A stretch of 36,793 bases of DNA. Origin: Elusimicrobiota bacterium (lineage in GTDB: Bacteria; Elusimicrobiota; Elusimicrobia; F11). Location: positions 3,940 through 40,732 of the forward strand of contig PLLH01000098.1 in the NCBI GenBank assembly GCA_003140895.1. The letters run 5' to 3'. Both the position numbers and the translations under genes were made by a program. How positions within the stretch are numbered: position 1 is the stretch's first letter; each line of letters begins with the position of its first letter. This document shows, one piece after another, positions 1 through 8,577 of this stretch. Below the pieces are notes generated by a model. It saw only the letters and a list, made by a program, of their open reading frames with translations, was not told the DNA's origin and searched no databases.

Positions 1-63
1 CGGGATCGAACCGACGACCTCTTGAATGCAAATCAAGCGCTCTCCCAGCTGAGCTACAGCCCC
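1..63 (-). tRNA. tRNA-Ala(UGC), 3' end cut by window edge
   Basis: Read on the minus strand, the sequence opens with ggggctgtagctcagc, giving the acceptor 5' strand and D-arm. An anticodon stem cttga/tcaag encloses the loop tttgcat, whose anticodon is TGC (Ala). The T-arm then begins with ggttcgatccc. The 3' acceptor strand and CCA lie beyond base 1. A weak promoter is possible upstream: TATTCT at 87-92 and TTCGAA at 110-115 (minus strand), 17 nt apart. Confidence 0.95.
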
Positions 64-120
64 GTAAATTCAAAAACGAAGACGGAAGAATACCAAAATG
101 TGAGGACATTTCGAAATCTC

Positions 121-140
121 TTCTTCTGGATTCAGAAGAA
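121..140. other. Perfect 8-bp inverted repeat (hairpin, 4-nt loop)
   Basis: The arms ttcttctg (121-128) and cagaagaa (133-140) are exact reverse complements around the loop gatt. The hairpin lies in the 159-bp space between the minus-strand tRNA and the plus-strand gene at 223. No T-run follows on either strand, so it does not look like an intrinsic terminator. It could be a protein-binding site or chance. Confidence 0.4.
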
Positions 141-222
141 AAATCTATTAGTGCCGCCGACACCGATATGATATTTTAAACTTCTGGACCGATGTCACGA
201 TGTGATTTTTATCGGAGTTTAA

Positions 223-1164
223 GTGGATAACACGGCAACGCTGAGAGAACAGGCGCTCAAAAAAATAAATCATGCGTATAAAGCGTATGAGAGTGCCGTT
301 TTGCTCTACGAAATTGACCATTTGGCTTCCACCGGAGTCGTTGCCCATTATGCCTTTACCCTCTTGTCTCAGTTGATTCGTTCCCTCCGGGAGGCGGACT
401 CCGAGATGAAATCCTTGTTTGAAACGGATCTCAAGAGCTGTTTGATCCATTGGGAATTGGATCAGTCTTTCCTGGATCAGGTGTTGGTTCAGTCCCAATC
501 TCCGGATGGCGTGGTTGATTCCCTGCGGTTGAGAGAAGTTCTGGATCATATGGAGCATGCGCTCATTGTTGTCCGCCGCGCATTGGAGAAGCGGACCGGC
601 GTTTCCTTCTTTAAACGGGTTGCTTCCTTAAGCCGTCTCAGCAAAATCAGCGTGGTTGTGAGCCTATTGATTGTATTGGCCATCGGCCTCTTCTCGTGGA
701 GTTTCTTAGGCGATCGTCGCCAAGGTTTGACGGGCACGTATTTCAAGGGTGAAAATTTTGATCGAATCGGTTTTGTTCGAATTGATCCAACAATTGATTT
801 TTCCTGGGGTGCTAAGCCGCCCCTCCCCAATTTCCCCAGAGACCATTACTCGGTTCGCTGGATCGGATATATTTATATGAAGAGGGCGGAAAAAGTTGAA
901 TTCACGGCTGCATCGGATGACGGGGTTCGGTTGTGGGTCGATACGTATAATGTGATTGATAACTGGAAACAACAAAACGAGGCGACAACAAGCGGCGTCA
1001 TCGCTCTTGGAGCCGGGTATCATATGGTCAAACTGGAGTATTTTGAGTCATCCGGAGTCTCCTCCCTTCATCTCTTTTGGAAACGCGAGTCGGATGCAAA
1101 AAGAAAAATCATCCCCAGAAAGTACCTTTATCCGATCAATAAATTCAGTTCTGAAATTAAGTGA
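223..1164 (+). CDS. Membrane-anchored PA14-domain protein
   Basis: This is a 313-residue protein of unknown specific role. Residues 1-135 are hydrophilic, probably helical and cytoplasmic. A strong transmembrane helix follows at about 142-163 (ISVVVSLLIVLAIGLFSW). Residues 170-310 resemble a PA14 domain: GLTGTYFKGENF at its start, then VRWIGYI, FTAASDDGVRLWVD and a late HLFWKRE. PA14 domains usually bind carbohydrate outside the cytoplasm, so the C-terminal part is inferred to lie in the periplasm. The start is a GTG at 223 with GGAG about 5 nt upstream. The stop overlaps the next start by 4 bp (ATGA), so the two genes are probably translationally coupled. PA14 is a reasonable family call; ligand and function are unknown. 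Confidence 0.8.
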   Translation: MDNTATLREQALKKINHAYKAYESAVLLYEIDHLASTGVVAHYAFTLLSQLIRSLREADSEMKSLFETDLKSCLIHWELDQSFLDQVLVQSQSPDGVVDSLRLREVLDHMEHALIVVRRALEKRTGVSFFKRVASLSRLSKISVVVSLLIVLAIGLFSWSFLGDRRQGLTGTYFKGENFDRIGFVRIDPTIDFSWGAKPPLPNFPRDHYSVRWIGYIYMKRAEKVEFTAASDDGVRLWVDTYNVIDNWKQQNEATTSGVIALGAGYHMVKLEYFESSGVSSLHLFWKRESDAKRKIIPRKYLYPINKFSSEIK

Positions 1165-2909
1165 TGATCCTCCGGTTTCTTAAAAGAAAATACCCCGCCT
1201 TTTCTTTTCCTGTCTTTCTTTTCTTCTCTTCTTGGTTCCTTTATTTCACGGTTCTTTGGGCGCGCGTCTTTTTTTATGACAAGGATGGGAATCTTTGTTT
1301 TTCGGCCGTCAATTTATGGCGGGATTGGAATGTCCACTTCGCGATGGGATCCGCCATGGCCTTTCGAAAATTATTCCTTTTGAGCAATCCGCTGGTGTAT
1401 GGGGTCCCTTTCAATTATCCCTTTTTGTGTAATTTTCTTTCCGCCGTATTGATTCGCGCCGGCGTTCCTTTTCTAACCGCTTTTATCGTTCCAAGTTATT
1501 TCTTTTCTCTCTTGTTGGTGTTTGCCCTTTTCACGTTCTATAAGGCCTTGTTTCGATCCCATTCCATTGGCATGACCGCTTCCATGATCTTTCTTTTCAA
1601 TGGCGGGATGGGATTCCTCTATTTTTTTCAGGATATTTTTGCTTCTTCTTCCCCGTTTTCAACGCTCTTGTCTCCTCCCCAAAGATATACCTGTTTGGAT
1701 CAGTGCGGCATCGCATGGGTGTCCGTGATTGACAGCATGGTGTTGCCCCAGCGCGCTTTTAATCATGGATTCCCGCTGGCGCTTTTAGCGCTGGCATGGG
1801 TCTGGACGTATTTCCGGTCTCCCGTTAAGCGGAACAATCAGGCGAAGGGTTTCTTCAACGGGAAACGCCGTCTCCTATGGGCGGGGGTCCTGCTTGGCGT
1901 GATGCCTTTTATTCATACGCATTCGTTCTTGGCATCCTGTGTTATTTTGGCTTGCTGGTTGGGAGCGGATTTGGTTTCTCCGATTGAGATGACGTTTAAG
2001 AAACAATGGGTGGATTGGGGGTCTTTTTTCTTGATCCTGTCGATTATCGGACTCCCCTTGGTATGGATCCTGACGGCGACCCATGTAACGCAGCATCATT
2101 TCATTCGGTGGTTCCCGGGATGGTTGGCCGCTGAAAACGGAATCAATTGGTTTGTCTTTTGGTGGAGGAATTGGGGCCTTGTTCCCCTGTCGGCGATTCT
2201 GGGCTTCCTCCTTCTCCTTTCATCAGCCGATGGTAGAAAACAGCGCCTGACGTATTTTCTCACTTTCTTGCCTTTTTTTATTCTCTTTACCGCGATCAAC
2301 CTTTTTATTTTTCAGCCGTGGAGTTGGGACAATACCAAGTTGTTGGTGTGGGCTTCACTCGGTTTCTCTGGATTGGCGGCCTATGCCATCCATTGGCTTT
2401 TGAATGCGATCCGGGTCAGTTCCTTCCGACGGCTCCGGCCGTTTCTTCTGCCCGTTCCCATGGCTCTTTTCGTGTTGATGGTTTTATCCGGGTTCATTGA
2501 CGATTATCGACTGCTTCAAAGACGATTGTCCATCTATGTCATGTTTTCCAAAGAAGAATTCTCACTGGCGGCATGGGTTCGGAACCACACGGATCCGGAT
2601 TCAACCTGGCTTTCCCGGCCCACAACCGATCAATGGTTGTTTTCTCTGACAGGCCGGAAAGTTCTTTTGACGTTTCCAGCCACGGCCTGGACCCACGGAT
2701 ACTCAAGCGCTCAACTCGAGAAGGACATTGACGCGATGTACGTTTCGCCTGCGTCTCCGTTGTTTGATTCTTATGGCATTGAATACATTGTGGTGGATAA
2801 AAACGATAAAAAACAAAATGACTTATTTGCGGCGTACTACCCTGAGATTCATAAGGCGGGTGGGGTTGTTATCTACAAACGACCTCTTCGGCGGGCCGGA
2901 AATTCTTAA
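1161..2909 (+). CDS. Polytopic membrane protein, GT-C glycosyltransferase-like
   Basis: The 582-residue protein has about ten to twelve hydrophobic helices and few charged loops. The overall plan resembles GT-C-fold membrane proteins (YfhO, DUF2298 or PMT-related): an N-terminal helix followed by a long first extracytoplasmic loop (residues about 35-60), many helices, and a soluble C-terminal domain from about 465. That domain has WVRNHTDPDSTWLSRP and GIEYIVVDK, a layout common in such proteins. I see no clear acidic pair of a GT39 catalytic loop, so enzyme activity is unproven. It is coupled to the upstream PA14 gene by an ATGA overlap and may act with it on envelope polysaccharide. Its stop codon shares the palindrome TTAA with the stop of the convergent gene. 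Confidence 0.65.
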   Translation: MMILRFLKRKYPAFSFPVFLFFSSWFLYFTVLWARVFFYDKDGNLCFSAVNLWRDWNVHFAMGSAMAFRKLFLLSNPLVYGVPFNYPFLCNFLSAVLIRAGVPFLTAFIVPSYFFSLLLVFALFTFYKALFRSHSIGMTASMIFLFNGGMGFLYFFQDIFASSSPFSTLLSPPQRYTCLDQCGIAWVSVIDSMVLPQRAFNHGFPLALLALAWVWTYFRSPVKRNNQAKGFFNGKRRLLWAGVLLGVMPFIHTHSFLASCVILACWLGADLVSPIEMTFKKQWVDWGSFFLILSIIGLPLVWILTATHVTQHHFIRWFPGWLAAENGINWFVFWWRNWGLVPLSAILGFLLLLSSADGRKQRLTYFLTFLPFFILFTAINLFIFQPWSWDNTKLLVWASLGFSGLAAYAIHWLLNAIRVSSFRRLRPFLLPVPMALFVLMVLSGFIDDYRLLQRRLSIYVMFSKEEFSLAAWVRNHTDPDSTWLSRPTTDQWLFSLTGRKVLLTFPATAWTHGYSSAQLEKDIDAMYVSPASPLFDSYGIEYIVVDKNDKKQNDLFAAYYPEIHKAGGVVIYKRPLRRAGNS

Positions 2910-4936
2910 GGGACTTCCACAAAGGGCAGTGTGACGGGATTGCCGAAAAGATACGCCCCCAAAACGGTTTTTTGCCCCTCGATTGTTTCAGCCAAGATGT
3001 CGATAAAAGGCGGCGCCTGCCGGCCCGGTTGCGCCCCACCGAAACTCTTTGAATTGGGTTGATTATTGACCGCCACGGGAGTGAGTTCCGTTCCTTCTCT
3101 TCGAGTGTCTGATCCCATGACAACAACGGTGAGCCTCCATTGAGCGGGGTCGCCGCGGAGCGCCTGGCGAGGAAGGGTGACTTCAATGGTTTTGCTGGAC
3201 GAGTTCACGACGGGCGTGATCGTGAGGACTTTCCGGGGTGGATTGCTCGGAATCGATTGAAACAGATGGCCTGTGATTGGATTGAACGAGACCGCGTACT
3301 CCCACGCCGCCTCCCGATTGAGCGTCGCTCCTCCGCGCTGTTTGAGAAGGGTGATGCTTCCCGCGTCCGGAATGCGATTGACGTCCACATAAATATCCGT
3401 CAAGGGCATAACGATGTTTTGATTGTCCGGAGACATTCCCTCGAAACCCACTTTGAAAAGGACTTTGGTTTCATCCCAGCTCATCTGAACGAGATTTAAG
3501 TCAAATGTCCCCTTTTCGTAGCGTCCCGTCGGATAAACAATTTCGCCGCCCCCGACATCATCTCCCACCGGATCCATCCACGTCATCGATTGTTCGCCCG
3601 GGATAAAAAAAGGACGATCGGTTGGAGATTTTTCCGGTTTGATGATTTTCCATTTTCGACTTGAGAACCACTGGGTTAAGTTGTGCGGCACTTCGACTCC
3701 GCTTAGGCGGTACACGTTGGCCAGCGTGGCCAGGAAATTACGTTCGTTCGAGGTGAGCGACCCTTCGGCTTCTCCCAGCGCCAGGAGAAACTCGCCGCTC
3801 TCGGCCGTGTAAATCTCTTCCAGAGCGGCGTCCAATTTGGGGAGCGTGGCCTGCCCTGAATTTTTATACCGTTCCACCACGTTCCGGGCATCGGCCAGGG
3901 CTTGCCACGCCAGTTTTTGTTGAACGGTTTTAACCCACAGCGAGTGGTCTTGTTTGTAGATCGTGTTGTCTTTCGGCAGCGGATATTCGTTCCCGACGCG
4001 TTCCGCCAATTCACGGCCGGTCAACAGCGTCATGGACGAATGATCAAGCGACCATTTCGCCATTTTTCTTAAAAACGCCTGCTCCGTATTCGGATCGGGC
4101 CAACGACTGCCGTCCACAAAATAAAAGGGATGAGACGCCACATCCGAGACCAGGAGAGAAACGTCCTCCGGTTCTGTTGAAGTGAGATTGGGGTTTTCCG
4201 GCCCTTTGTTTGGAGGCACCAGGAGCGCCATCGAACCGATGAAATCGATTCCCCACTTCGCGTCCGGTTGACATAGAACCCAATGCAATCGGAACCCTTG
4301 CAGGGCTTTGACAACGGAGGGAGAAAGGCTGAAGAAGGGCGGAAGGATTCCGGAAGGGAGCTGTGTCCATTTTTTTTGGTAGGCCCCGCTTCCCCGCGCG
4401 ATTTGGGCCGCGATATCTTCCGGCCACGCGTAATCAAATTCCCAATTGGCCGTGTCTATCGCCGCCTGTTTGATATCGCTTAAGAGGGACAGGATGGGCT
4501 GGTTGTCCAAGGTGAGGCCAATTTCAATTTGCCCCGAGCTCTGAAACGACCGGAATTTGTCGATGTTGGATTTGCGCCCCTCAAAGGTAAAGTAATTGGG
4601 CGGGAAGATCAGTGTCAGGCGCAGGGACGGATACCGGGTTAATAGCTGTATGATTCCATCCAAGTCCCCCTCCGGATGCGGGGTGTAAAACAAGGCAATC
4701 GATTTCAGGTCCGGATGTTGTTTCTTCTCCTGAAGCGACGAAGGAGCGATGTCGGTTGACGGCGTTTTTGCGGCGGCGCTATCGAGCTGTTTTGAGGCTC
4801 TGTCGACGCTCTGAGATGGGCGGAGGGGCCCCGTGGGGTTTGAGGCGCAACCGGTGAAACAATAAAAAATGAGGATTCCAACCGAGAGAAACGGGATCGA
4901 TAAAAAACTTTTTTTTAGAGAGAGCGATGAATTCAT
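2906..4936 (-). CDS. Lipoprotein with GH57-like domain and glucodextranase-type C-terminal module
   Basis: This is a 676-residue probable lipoprotein. The N-terminus has a basic start, a hydrophobic stretch and a lipobox-like FTGC with Cys30. Residues about 76-330 have the layout of a GH57-type barrel: IALFYTPHP, YPSLRLTLIFPPNYF and YAWPEDIAAQIARGSGAYQKKW. Where GH57 enzymes carry the nucleophile Glu in a W-L-P-E segment, this protein reads PSGILPPFF (194-202), so the nucleophile looks lost. From about residue 449, MTWMDPVGDDVGGGEIVYP begins a region like the C-terminal binding module of glucodextranase. It is probably a surface or periplasmic carbohydrate-binding or degenerate hydrolase protein. 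It ends the long minus-strand gene run and overlaps the small upstream gene by 4 bp. The GH57 link is inference; the C-terminal module is the stronger call. Confidence 0.65.
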   Translation of the reverse strand: MNSSLSLKKSFLSIPFLSVGILIFYCFTGCASNPTGPLRPSQSVDRASKQLDSAAAKTPSTDIAPSSLQEKKQHPDLKSIALFYTPHPEGDLDGIIQLLTRYPSLRLTLIFPPNYFTFEGRKSNIDKFRSFQSSGQIEIGLTLDNQPILSLLSDIKQAAIDTANWEFDYAWPEDIAAQIARGSGAYQKKWTQLPSGILPPFFSLSPSVVKALQGFRLHWVLCQPDAKWGIDFIGSMALLVPPNKGPENPNLTSTEPEDVSLLVSDVASHPFYFVDGSRWPDPNTEQAFLRKMAKWSLDHSSMTLLTGRELAERVGNEYPLPKDNTIYKQDHSLWVKTVQQKLAWQALADARNVVERYKNSGQATLPKLDAALEEIYTAESGEFLLALGEAEGSLTSNERNFLATLANVYRLSGVEVPHNLTQWFSSRKWKIIKPEKSPTDRPFFIPGEQSMTWMDPVGDDVGGGEIVYPTGRYEKGTFDLNLVQMSWDETKVLFKVGFEGMSPDNQNIVMPLTDIYVDVNRIPDAGSITLLKQRGGATLNREAAWEYAVSFNPITGHLFQSIPSNPPRKVLTITPVVNSSSKTIEVTLPRQALRGDPAQWRLTVVVMGSDTRREGTELTPVAVNNQPNSKSFGGAQPGRQAPPFIDILAETIEGQKTVLGAYLFGNPVTLPFVEVP

Positions 4937-5136
4937 TTTTTTTCGGTGAGGACGTCGCCTTGCGCGGCCTCAATGAGTGTCGGAGCAGCCGGGACCAGGG
5001 AGGCGGTCTGCGTCTGCCTGTGTGCCTCGGAAGCGAGTTTTTTGTTGATTCGCCAGGCGTGAGATAGAGACATTCCCAACGCGACAACGGAGAAGAAACA
5101 AAAAACGATAAATAAAAAGGATTTTCCCGGGGTCAT
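4933..5136 (-). CDS. Small single-pass membrane protein
   Basis: This 67-residue protein is of unknown family. Residues 4-25 form one hydrophobic helix (SFLFIVFCFFSVVALGMSL), followed by a basic, polar tail rich in Ala and Gln. The ATG follows directly after the TAA of the upstream radical SAM gene with no spacer, and its TGA overlaps the start of the lipoprotein gene by 4 bp. This tight coupling on both sides supports it as a real gene despite its size. It may help anchor or assemble the lipoprotein, but nothing in the sequence shows this. Confidence 0.7.
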   Translation of the reverse strand: MTPGKSFLFIVFCFFSVVALGMSLSHAWRINKKLASEAHRQTQTASLVPAAPTLIEAAQGDVLTEKK

Positions 5137-5799
5137 TTATTGATCCTCGTATTCGTCCAAAAAGGGCCGGAGCCGGAATTTCGCTCCGATCGATTTGGCA
5201 AACGTTTCAACGGATTTGGCGTCTATATCGGGCATGTCGACGGTGGTGATGGTCGTGTCGGGAATCCATTTGACGCACGACCGGCTGAATTCCTGGACGG
5301 ACGTTAACGCCTGATTTTTATATTCAGGTAAGGGACGAACCAGATCAAGATAAGCGACCGGGTCTGTTGTGTTGAGGCTGATACAAACGGCGTCAACGAC
5401 TTTGGACAGATCCTGGGCAATATCCCGCCCCTGGATGAGATTACCGAGCCCAATCGTGTTCAGCCGTATCCGGCGCGCCCCCCTTTTTCTCAGCGCCTCC
5501 GAGAGAGCCGGCAAATCCGCGAGGCGGTAGGTGGATTCTCCATAGCCGCAATAGACGACCTCATCGAAGGGGCGAAGGTCGTTCGGGATGGCGTTCAATA
5601 ATTCAGGGACGGTTGGATCCTTCGGTAGTTTGAGCTCGTACCCATGGAATTTATAGGACCACGAAAATTTGATGCAGAAACGACAAGCGGAGGGACACCG
5701 GGAGGTCGTGTTGAGGTAGAGCGCTTTTTTGAACACATACGCCAAGGACGGCGATTCCAGTTTTTTTCTGAGAGTTTCCATTTGTGAATTATACAACAC
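5137..5799 (-). CDS. Radical SAM protein, TatD-linked type
   Basis: The 220-residue protein carries the radical SAM cluster motif CPSACRFC (Cys35, Cys39, Cys42). It continues with VVYCGYGESTYRL, comparable to the glycine-rich SAM-binding motif, and RIRLNTIGLGNL. The C-terminal half has TTVDMPDID and KFRLRPF. Length and motif spacing match the short radical SAM family usually found next to or fused to TatD nucleases. No tatD lies in this window. The substrate of the family is not established to my knowledge. The start is taken as GTG at 5799 because GAGG lies 7 nt upstream; an ATG at 5781 is the alternative. plsC lies 21 bp upstream. Confidence 0.8.
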   Translation of the reverse strand: MLYNSQMETLRKKLESPSLAYVFKKALYLNTTSRCPSACRFCIKFSWSYKFHGYELKLPKDPTVPELLNAIPNDLRPFDEVVYCGYGESTYRLADLPALSEALRKRGARRIRLNTIGLGNLIQGRDIAQDLSKVVDAVCISLNTTDPVAYLDLVRPLPEYKNQALTSVQEFSRSCVKWIPDTTITTVDMPDIDAKSVETFAKSIGAKFRLRPFLDEYEDQ

Positions 5800-5820
5800 C
5801 AGGCCGCCTCACGGCAGGGA

Positions 5821-6438
5821 TCAGGCGCCCTCTATCTGATCTTTTAGTTTCTGAATTTCTCGCATCACTTCCTCCGCCAGCCATTGATACGTGTGGTGAG
5901 GAAGCGGATGAATGGGGGCGCCGAACGTGATGGTCAGTTTTCGGCCCTTGAGCAAATGTCCGTTGTTGTGAATGTACGTTGGAATAATAGGGGCTCCCGT
6001 TTTCATGGACAACAGGCCAATCCCCGGTTTGGGAGGGCCCAAGGAGTCGGATTTTATTCGTTTTCCTTCCGGGAACACCATCAACGCGAAACCGCAGGAC
6101 AGAAGTTCCTGAGACAATTTGAGGGCTTCTATTCCACTGGATCGATTGAGCGGGTGAGCGTTCATCTGTCGAATCACCCATCCAAAGGGACGGAACGAAA
6201 AGAGTTCTTTCTTGCCCAATGTATGGACTTCTCGGGGGACGCTGGATCCGAGCAACGGCGGGTCGGCGTACGATTTGTGGTTTCCGGCAATGATGACGGG
6301 GCCGTGTTTGGGGATGTGGTTGACGCCTCTGATTTCAAGGCGCCAGAAAACCGTAAAGAGTATCCTCGACAAAACGCACGAGGCATCATAGACGAAGTGG
6401 CCGATCCAACTTTTTTTAGGGATTCGATTTTCAGCCAT
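5821..6438 (-). CDS. plsC: 1-acyl-sn-glycerol-3-phosphate acyltransferase (PlsC family)
   Basis: PlsC transfers an acyl chain to lysophosphatidic acid to give phosphatidic acid at the inner face of the membrane. The 205-residue protein has the HX4D catalytic motif in NHKSYADP (His54, Asp59) and the substrate-binding FPEG motif at 122-125. An amphipathic N-terminal helix precedes them. The longer frame opening at 6501 would overlap aroA by about 60 bp. The ATG at 6438, 2 bp after the aroA stop, gives the usual length and is preferred. In many bacteria plsC follows cmk downstream of aroA; here cmk is missing and plsC directly follows aroA. A role on another lysolipid cannot be excluded. Confidence 0.88.
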   Translation of the reverse strand: MAENRIPKKSWIGHFVYDASCVLSRILFTVFWRLEIRGVNHIPKHGPVIIAGNHKSYADPPLLGSSVPREVHTLGKKELFSFRPFGWVIRQMNAHPLNRSSGIEALKLSQELLSCGFALMVFPEGKRIKSDSLGPPKPGIGLLSMKTGAPIIPTYIHNNGHLLKGRKLTITFGAPIHPLPHHTYQWLAEEVMREIQKLKDQIEGA

Positions 6439-6440
6439 CG

Positions 6441-7724
6441 TTATTTGAGAGTGTCGAGCGTCTCCCAAAATTGAGGGAAAGAAATGGAGACGCATTCGCA
6501 TTGATTGATGTGGGTTTCGCCGGAGGCGATGAGGCCCGCGACGGCCATGGACATCGCGATTCGATGGTCACAGCAGGAATCGACAACGGCCCCGTGAAGA
6601 GGGGTGGGGCCCGCGATGATCATGCCGGTCTCAGTTTCTTTAATGGAGGCGCCCATGGAAGAGAGGTTCTGGACCATCGCGTGAATCCGGTCGGACTCTT
6701 TGACGCGCAGTTCGCCGACATCGTCTAACACCGTGGTTCCCTGCGCTTGCGTGGCCACGACCGCGAGAAGCGGAATTTCATCGATCAAGTGAGGGACGTC
6801 CGCTTTCTTCAACGTGATCCCTTTGAGCCGAGCGGGTCCGCGGACGATCACGTTTCCAACGGGTTCTCCCCCGACGTCGTTGGAATTGGCGACGTCAATG
6901 GCGGCTCCCATGGCCGTTAAAACGGACAGGAACCCTGTCCGGGTCGGATTGAGATTGACGGATTCAAGCGTGACGTGGGATTCTTTGACGAGAAGCGCCG
7001 CGGCAATAAAAAAAGCGGCGCTGGAAAAATCGCCGGGAACGCGCCAGGTCTGCGCTTTAAGACGAGCCGGCCCGGCCAGCCGTATTCGGGCGCCTTCTCG
7101 GCGAACGTTGACGCCGCAGGCGCTGAGCATGCGTTCCGTGTGGTCTCGGGACAGAAAGGGCTCTTCGTAAATCGTTTCGCCGATCGTGTGAAGCGCCGCC
7201 AGGAGAACGGCGGATTTAACTTGAGCGCTGGAAACGGGATTTTTCCAATCGATTGGTTTAAGGTTTCGCGTTCCATTGATCGTCAAGGGAGGGAATTTCC
7301 CCCCGGTCATCGTCATCCGGGCGCCCATCTGTTCAAGAGGACGAGCCACCCGGTCCATGGGACGTTTGCAGAGGGACGCGTCTCCGGTTAAGTCCGTCAC
7401 AAAATCTTGAGCGGCCAGAAGTCCTGATAGAAGCCGCATGGTGGTTCCGGAATTGCCACAGTCCAGGGGCCCCCGCGGTTTCATCAACCCCCAGAGACCT
7501 CGGCCTTTCACGGTCCACTGTTTGGGTTGAAAATCAATTTGGCACCCAAGACTTTGGAGGCCGTGAGCGGTGGACCGGCAATCCTCCGCCTCGAGCGGAG
7601 TCTCGATGGTTGACGTTCCTTCGGCGAGGGCGGAGAGAATTAACGCGCGGTGCGTGATGGATTTATCGGGTGGAACGAGAACGCGCCCGCTCAATTTCGA
7701 GAGAGGTTTGATTAAGCGTTCCAC
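6441..7724 (-). CDS. aroA: 3-phosphoshikimate 1-carboxyvinyltransferase (EPSP synthase)
   Basis: This enzyme joins shikimate 3-phosphate and PEP to form EPSP, the penultimate step to chorismate. The 427-residue length is typical. Visible motifs are PPDKSITHRALIL near the N-terminus (Lys21, Ser22), GNSGTTMRLLSG, the PLTINGTRNLKPI segment, the catalytic acidic loop HLIDEIPLLAV, and GELRVKESDRI near the PEP site. The C-terminal VDSCCDHRIAMSMAVAG is also characteristic. The start is a GTG at 7724, 4 bp after the tyrA stop. The gene sits in the aromatic amino-acid block, supplying chorismate for the PheA and TyrA branches in the same run. Confidence 0.96.
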   Translation of the reverse strand: MERLIKPLSKLSGRVLVPPDKSITHRALILSALAEGTSTIETPLEAEDCRSTAHGLQSLGCQIDFQPKQWTVKGRGLWGLMKPRGPLDCGNSGTTMRLLSGLLAAQDFVTDLTGDASLCKRPMDRVARPLEQMGARMTMTGGKFPPLTINGTRNLKPIDWKNPVSSAQVKSAVLLAALHTIGETIYEEPFLSRDHTERMLSACGVNVRREGARIRLAGPARLKAQTWRVPGDFSSAAFFIAAALLVKESHVTLESVNLNPTRTGFLSVLTAMGAAIDVANSNDVGGEPVGNVIVRGPARLKGITLKKADVPHLIDEIPLLAVVATQAQGTTVLDDVGELRVKESDRIHAMVQNLSSMGASIKETETGMIIAGPTPLHGAVVDSCCDHRIAMSMAVAGLIASGETHINQCECVSISFPQFWETLDTLK

Positions 7725-7728
7725 CGGG

Positions 7729-8577
7729 TTACCACTTCTTTTTTTCTTGGGAGAGATGGGTCAACATCTTTCGTATGCGTGGCGCGGGGCTTGAGAGAAG
7801 CGAAGTCAGTGTGGCGGAAAAATGCCTGACGGCTTTTTTAATTTCTTGATGGTTCGCCGCGATGATGCCCGACCAGAGAGTCGGGTCTGAGGCCGTGATT
7901 CGAGTCATGTCATTAAACGATCTGGCGGCGATAGCCCGCAGACGCGGTTCGTGTTTGGAGGAAGAGTGAACCAATTGAAACAAGGAAAAGGCCAAGAGGT
8001 GTGGAAGGTGGCTTGTCATGGCCACGACGTGGTCGTGTTCGCGGGCCGTCATGTGCAGGCAACGAGCGCCGGCGTCACGCCAGAGGCGTTCGATAACGTT
8101 TGTTTTTTTCTTTGAACCATCTTTGGTCAAAATGCAGATGGCTCCCTTAAAGAGATCCGCCCGGGCGTGCTCCACGCCGCTTTTTTCCGAACCGGCCAAT
8201 GGATGCCCGCCGACAAAGGTGAGGTCTGGACGTTTCGCGAGCAGGGGTTTCAGTTGATCGACCACAGGGCCTTTAACGCTGCCCACGTCCGTCAGAACGG
8301 CCCCTTTCTTCATGAGGGGAAGAATTCGTTTCGCGAACGGAACGATGGTTTGGACCGGGAGGCAGAGGACAACCACATCGGCCGCGGGAATCACGGATGC
8401 CGGAGCTGTTGAGGCGTCATCGAGCGCGTGAAACCGCCGGGCTGTGTTGAGGTGAGACCGGGACCGGCCCAGGCCGGTGACCCCATAGGCTCGTTTTCCC
8501 TTGGAGCGCCGGCGCCGAAGCGCCATGCCCAGAGAACCTCCGATCAGTCCTGGTCCGACGATACAAACGTTTATCAT
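7729..8577 (-). CDS. tyrA: Prephenate dehydrogenase
   Basis: TyrA oxidatively decarboxylates prephenate to 4-hydroxyphenylpyruvate for tyrosine synthesis. The 282-residue protein begins with an NAD(P)-binding Rossmann fold, GPGLIGGS at residues 8-15. It continues with VVLCLPVQT, DVGSVKGPV and the active-site segment GGHPLAGSEKSG that holds the catalytic His. MTSHLPHLLAFSL and SFNDMTRITASDP in the helical C-domain are also typical. There is no chorismate mutase or ACT domain on the protein, and the mutase step is supplied by the PheA N-domain nearby. The start overlaps the aroF stop by one base (TAATG). An arogenate-specific variant cannot be ruled out. Confidence 0.93.
   Translation of the reverse strand: MINVCIVGPGLIGGSLGMALRRRRSKGKRAYGVTGLGRSRSHLNTARRFHALDDASTAPASVIPAADVVVLCLPVQTIVPFAKRILPLMKKGAVLTDVGSVKGPVVDQLKPLLAKRPDLTFVGGHPLAGSEKSGVEHARADLFKGAICILTKDGSKKKTNVIERLWRDAGARCLHMTAREHDHVVAMTSHLPHLLAFSLFQLVHSSSKHEPRLRAIAARSFNDMTRITASDPTLWSGIIAANHQEIKKAVRHFSATLTSLLSSPAPRIRKMLTHLSQEKKKW

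Noticed and set aside
121-140. Intrinsic terminator
   Set aside because: The stem is only 8 bp of low GC content and no T-run follows on either strand.
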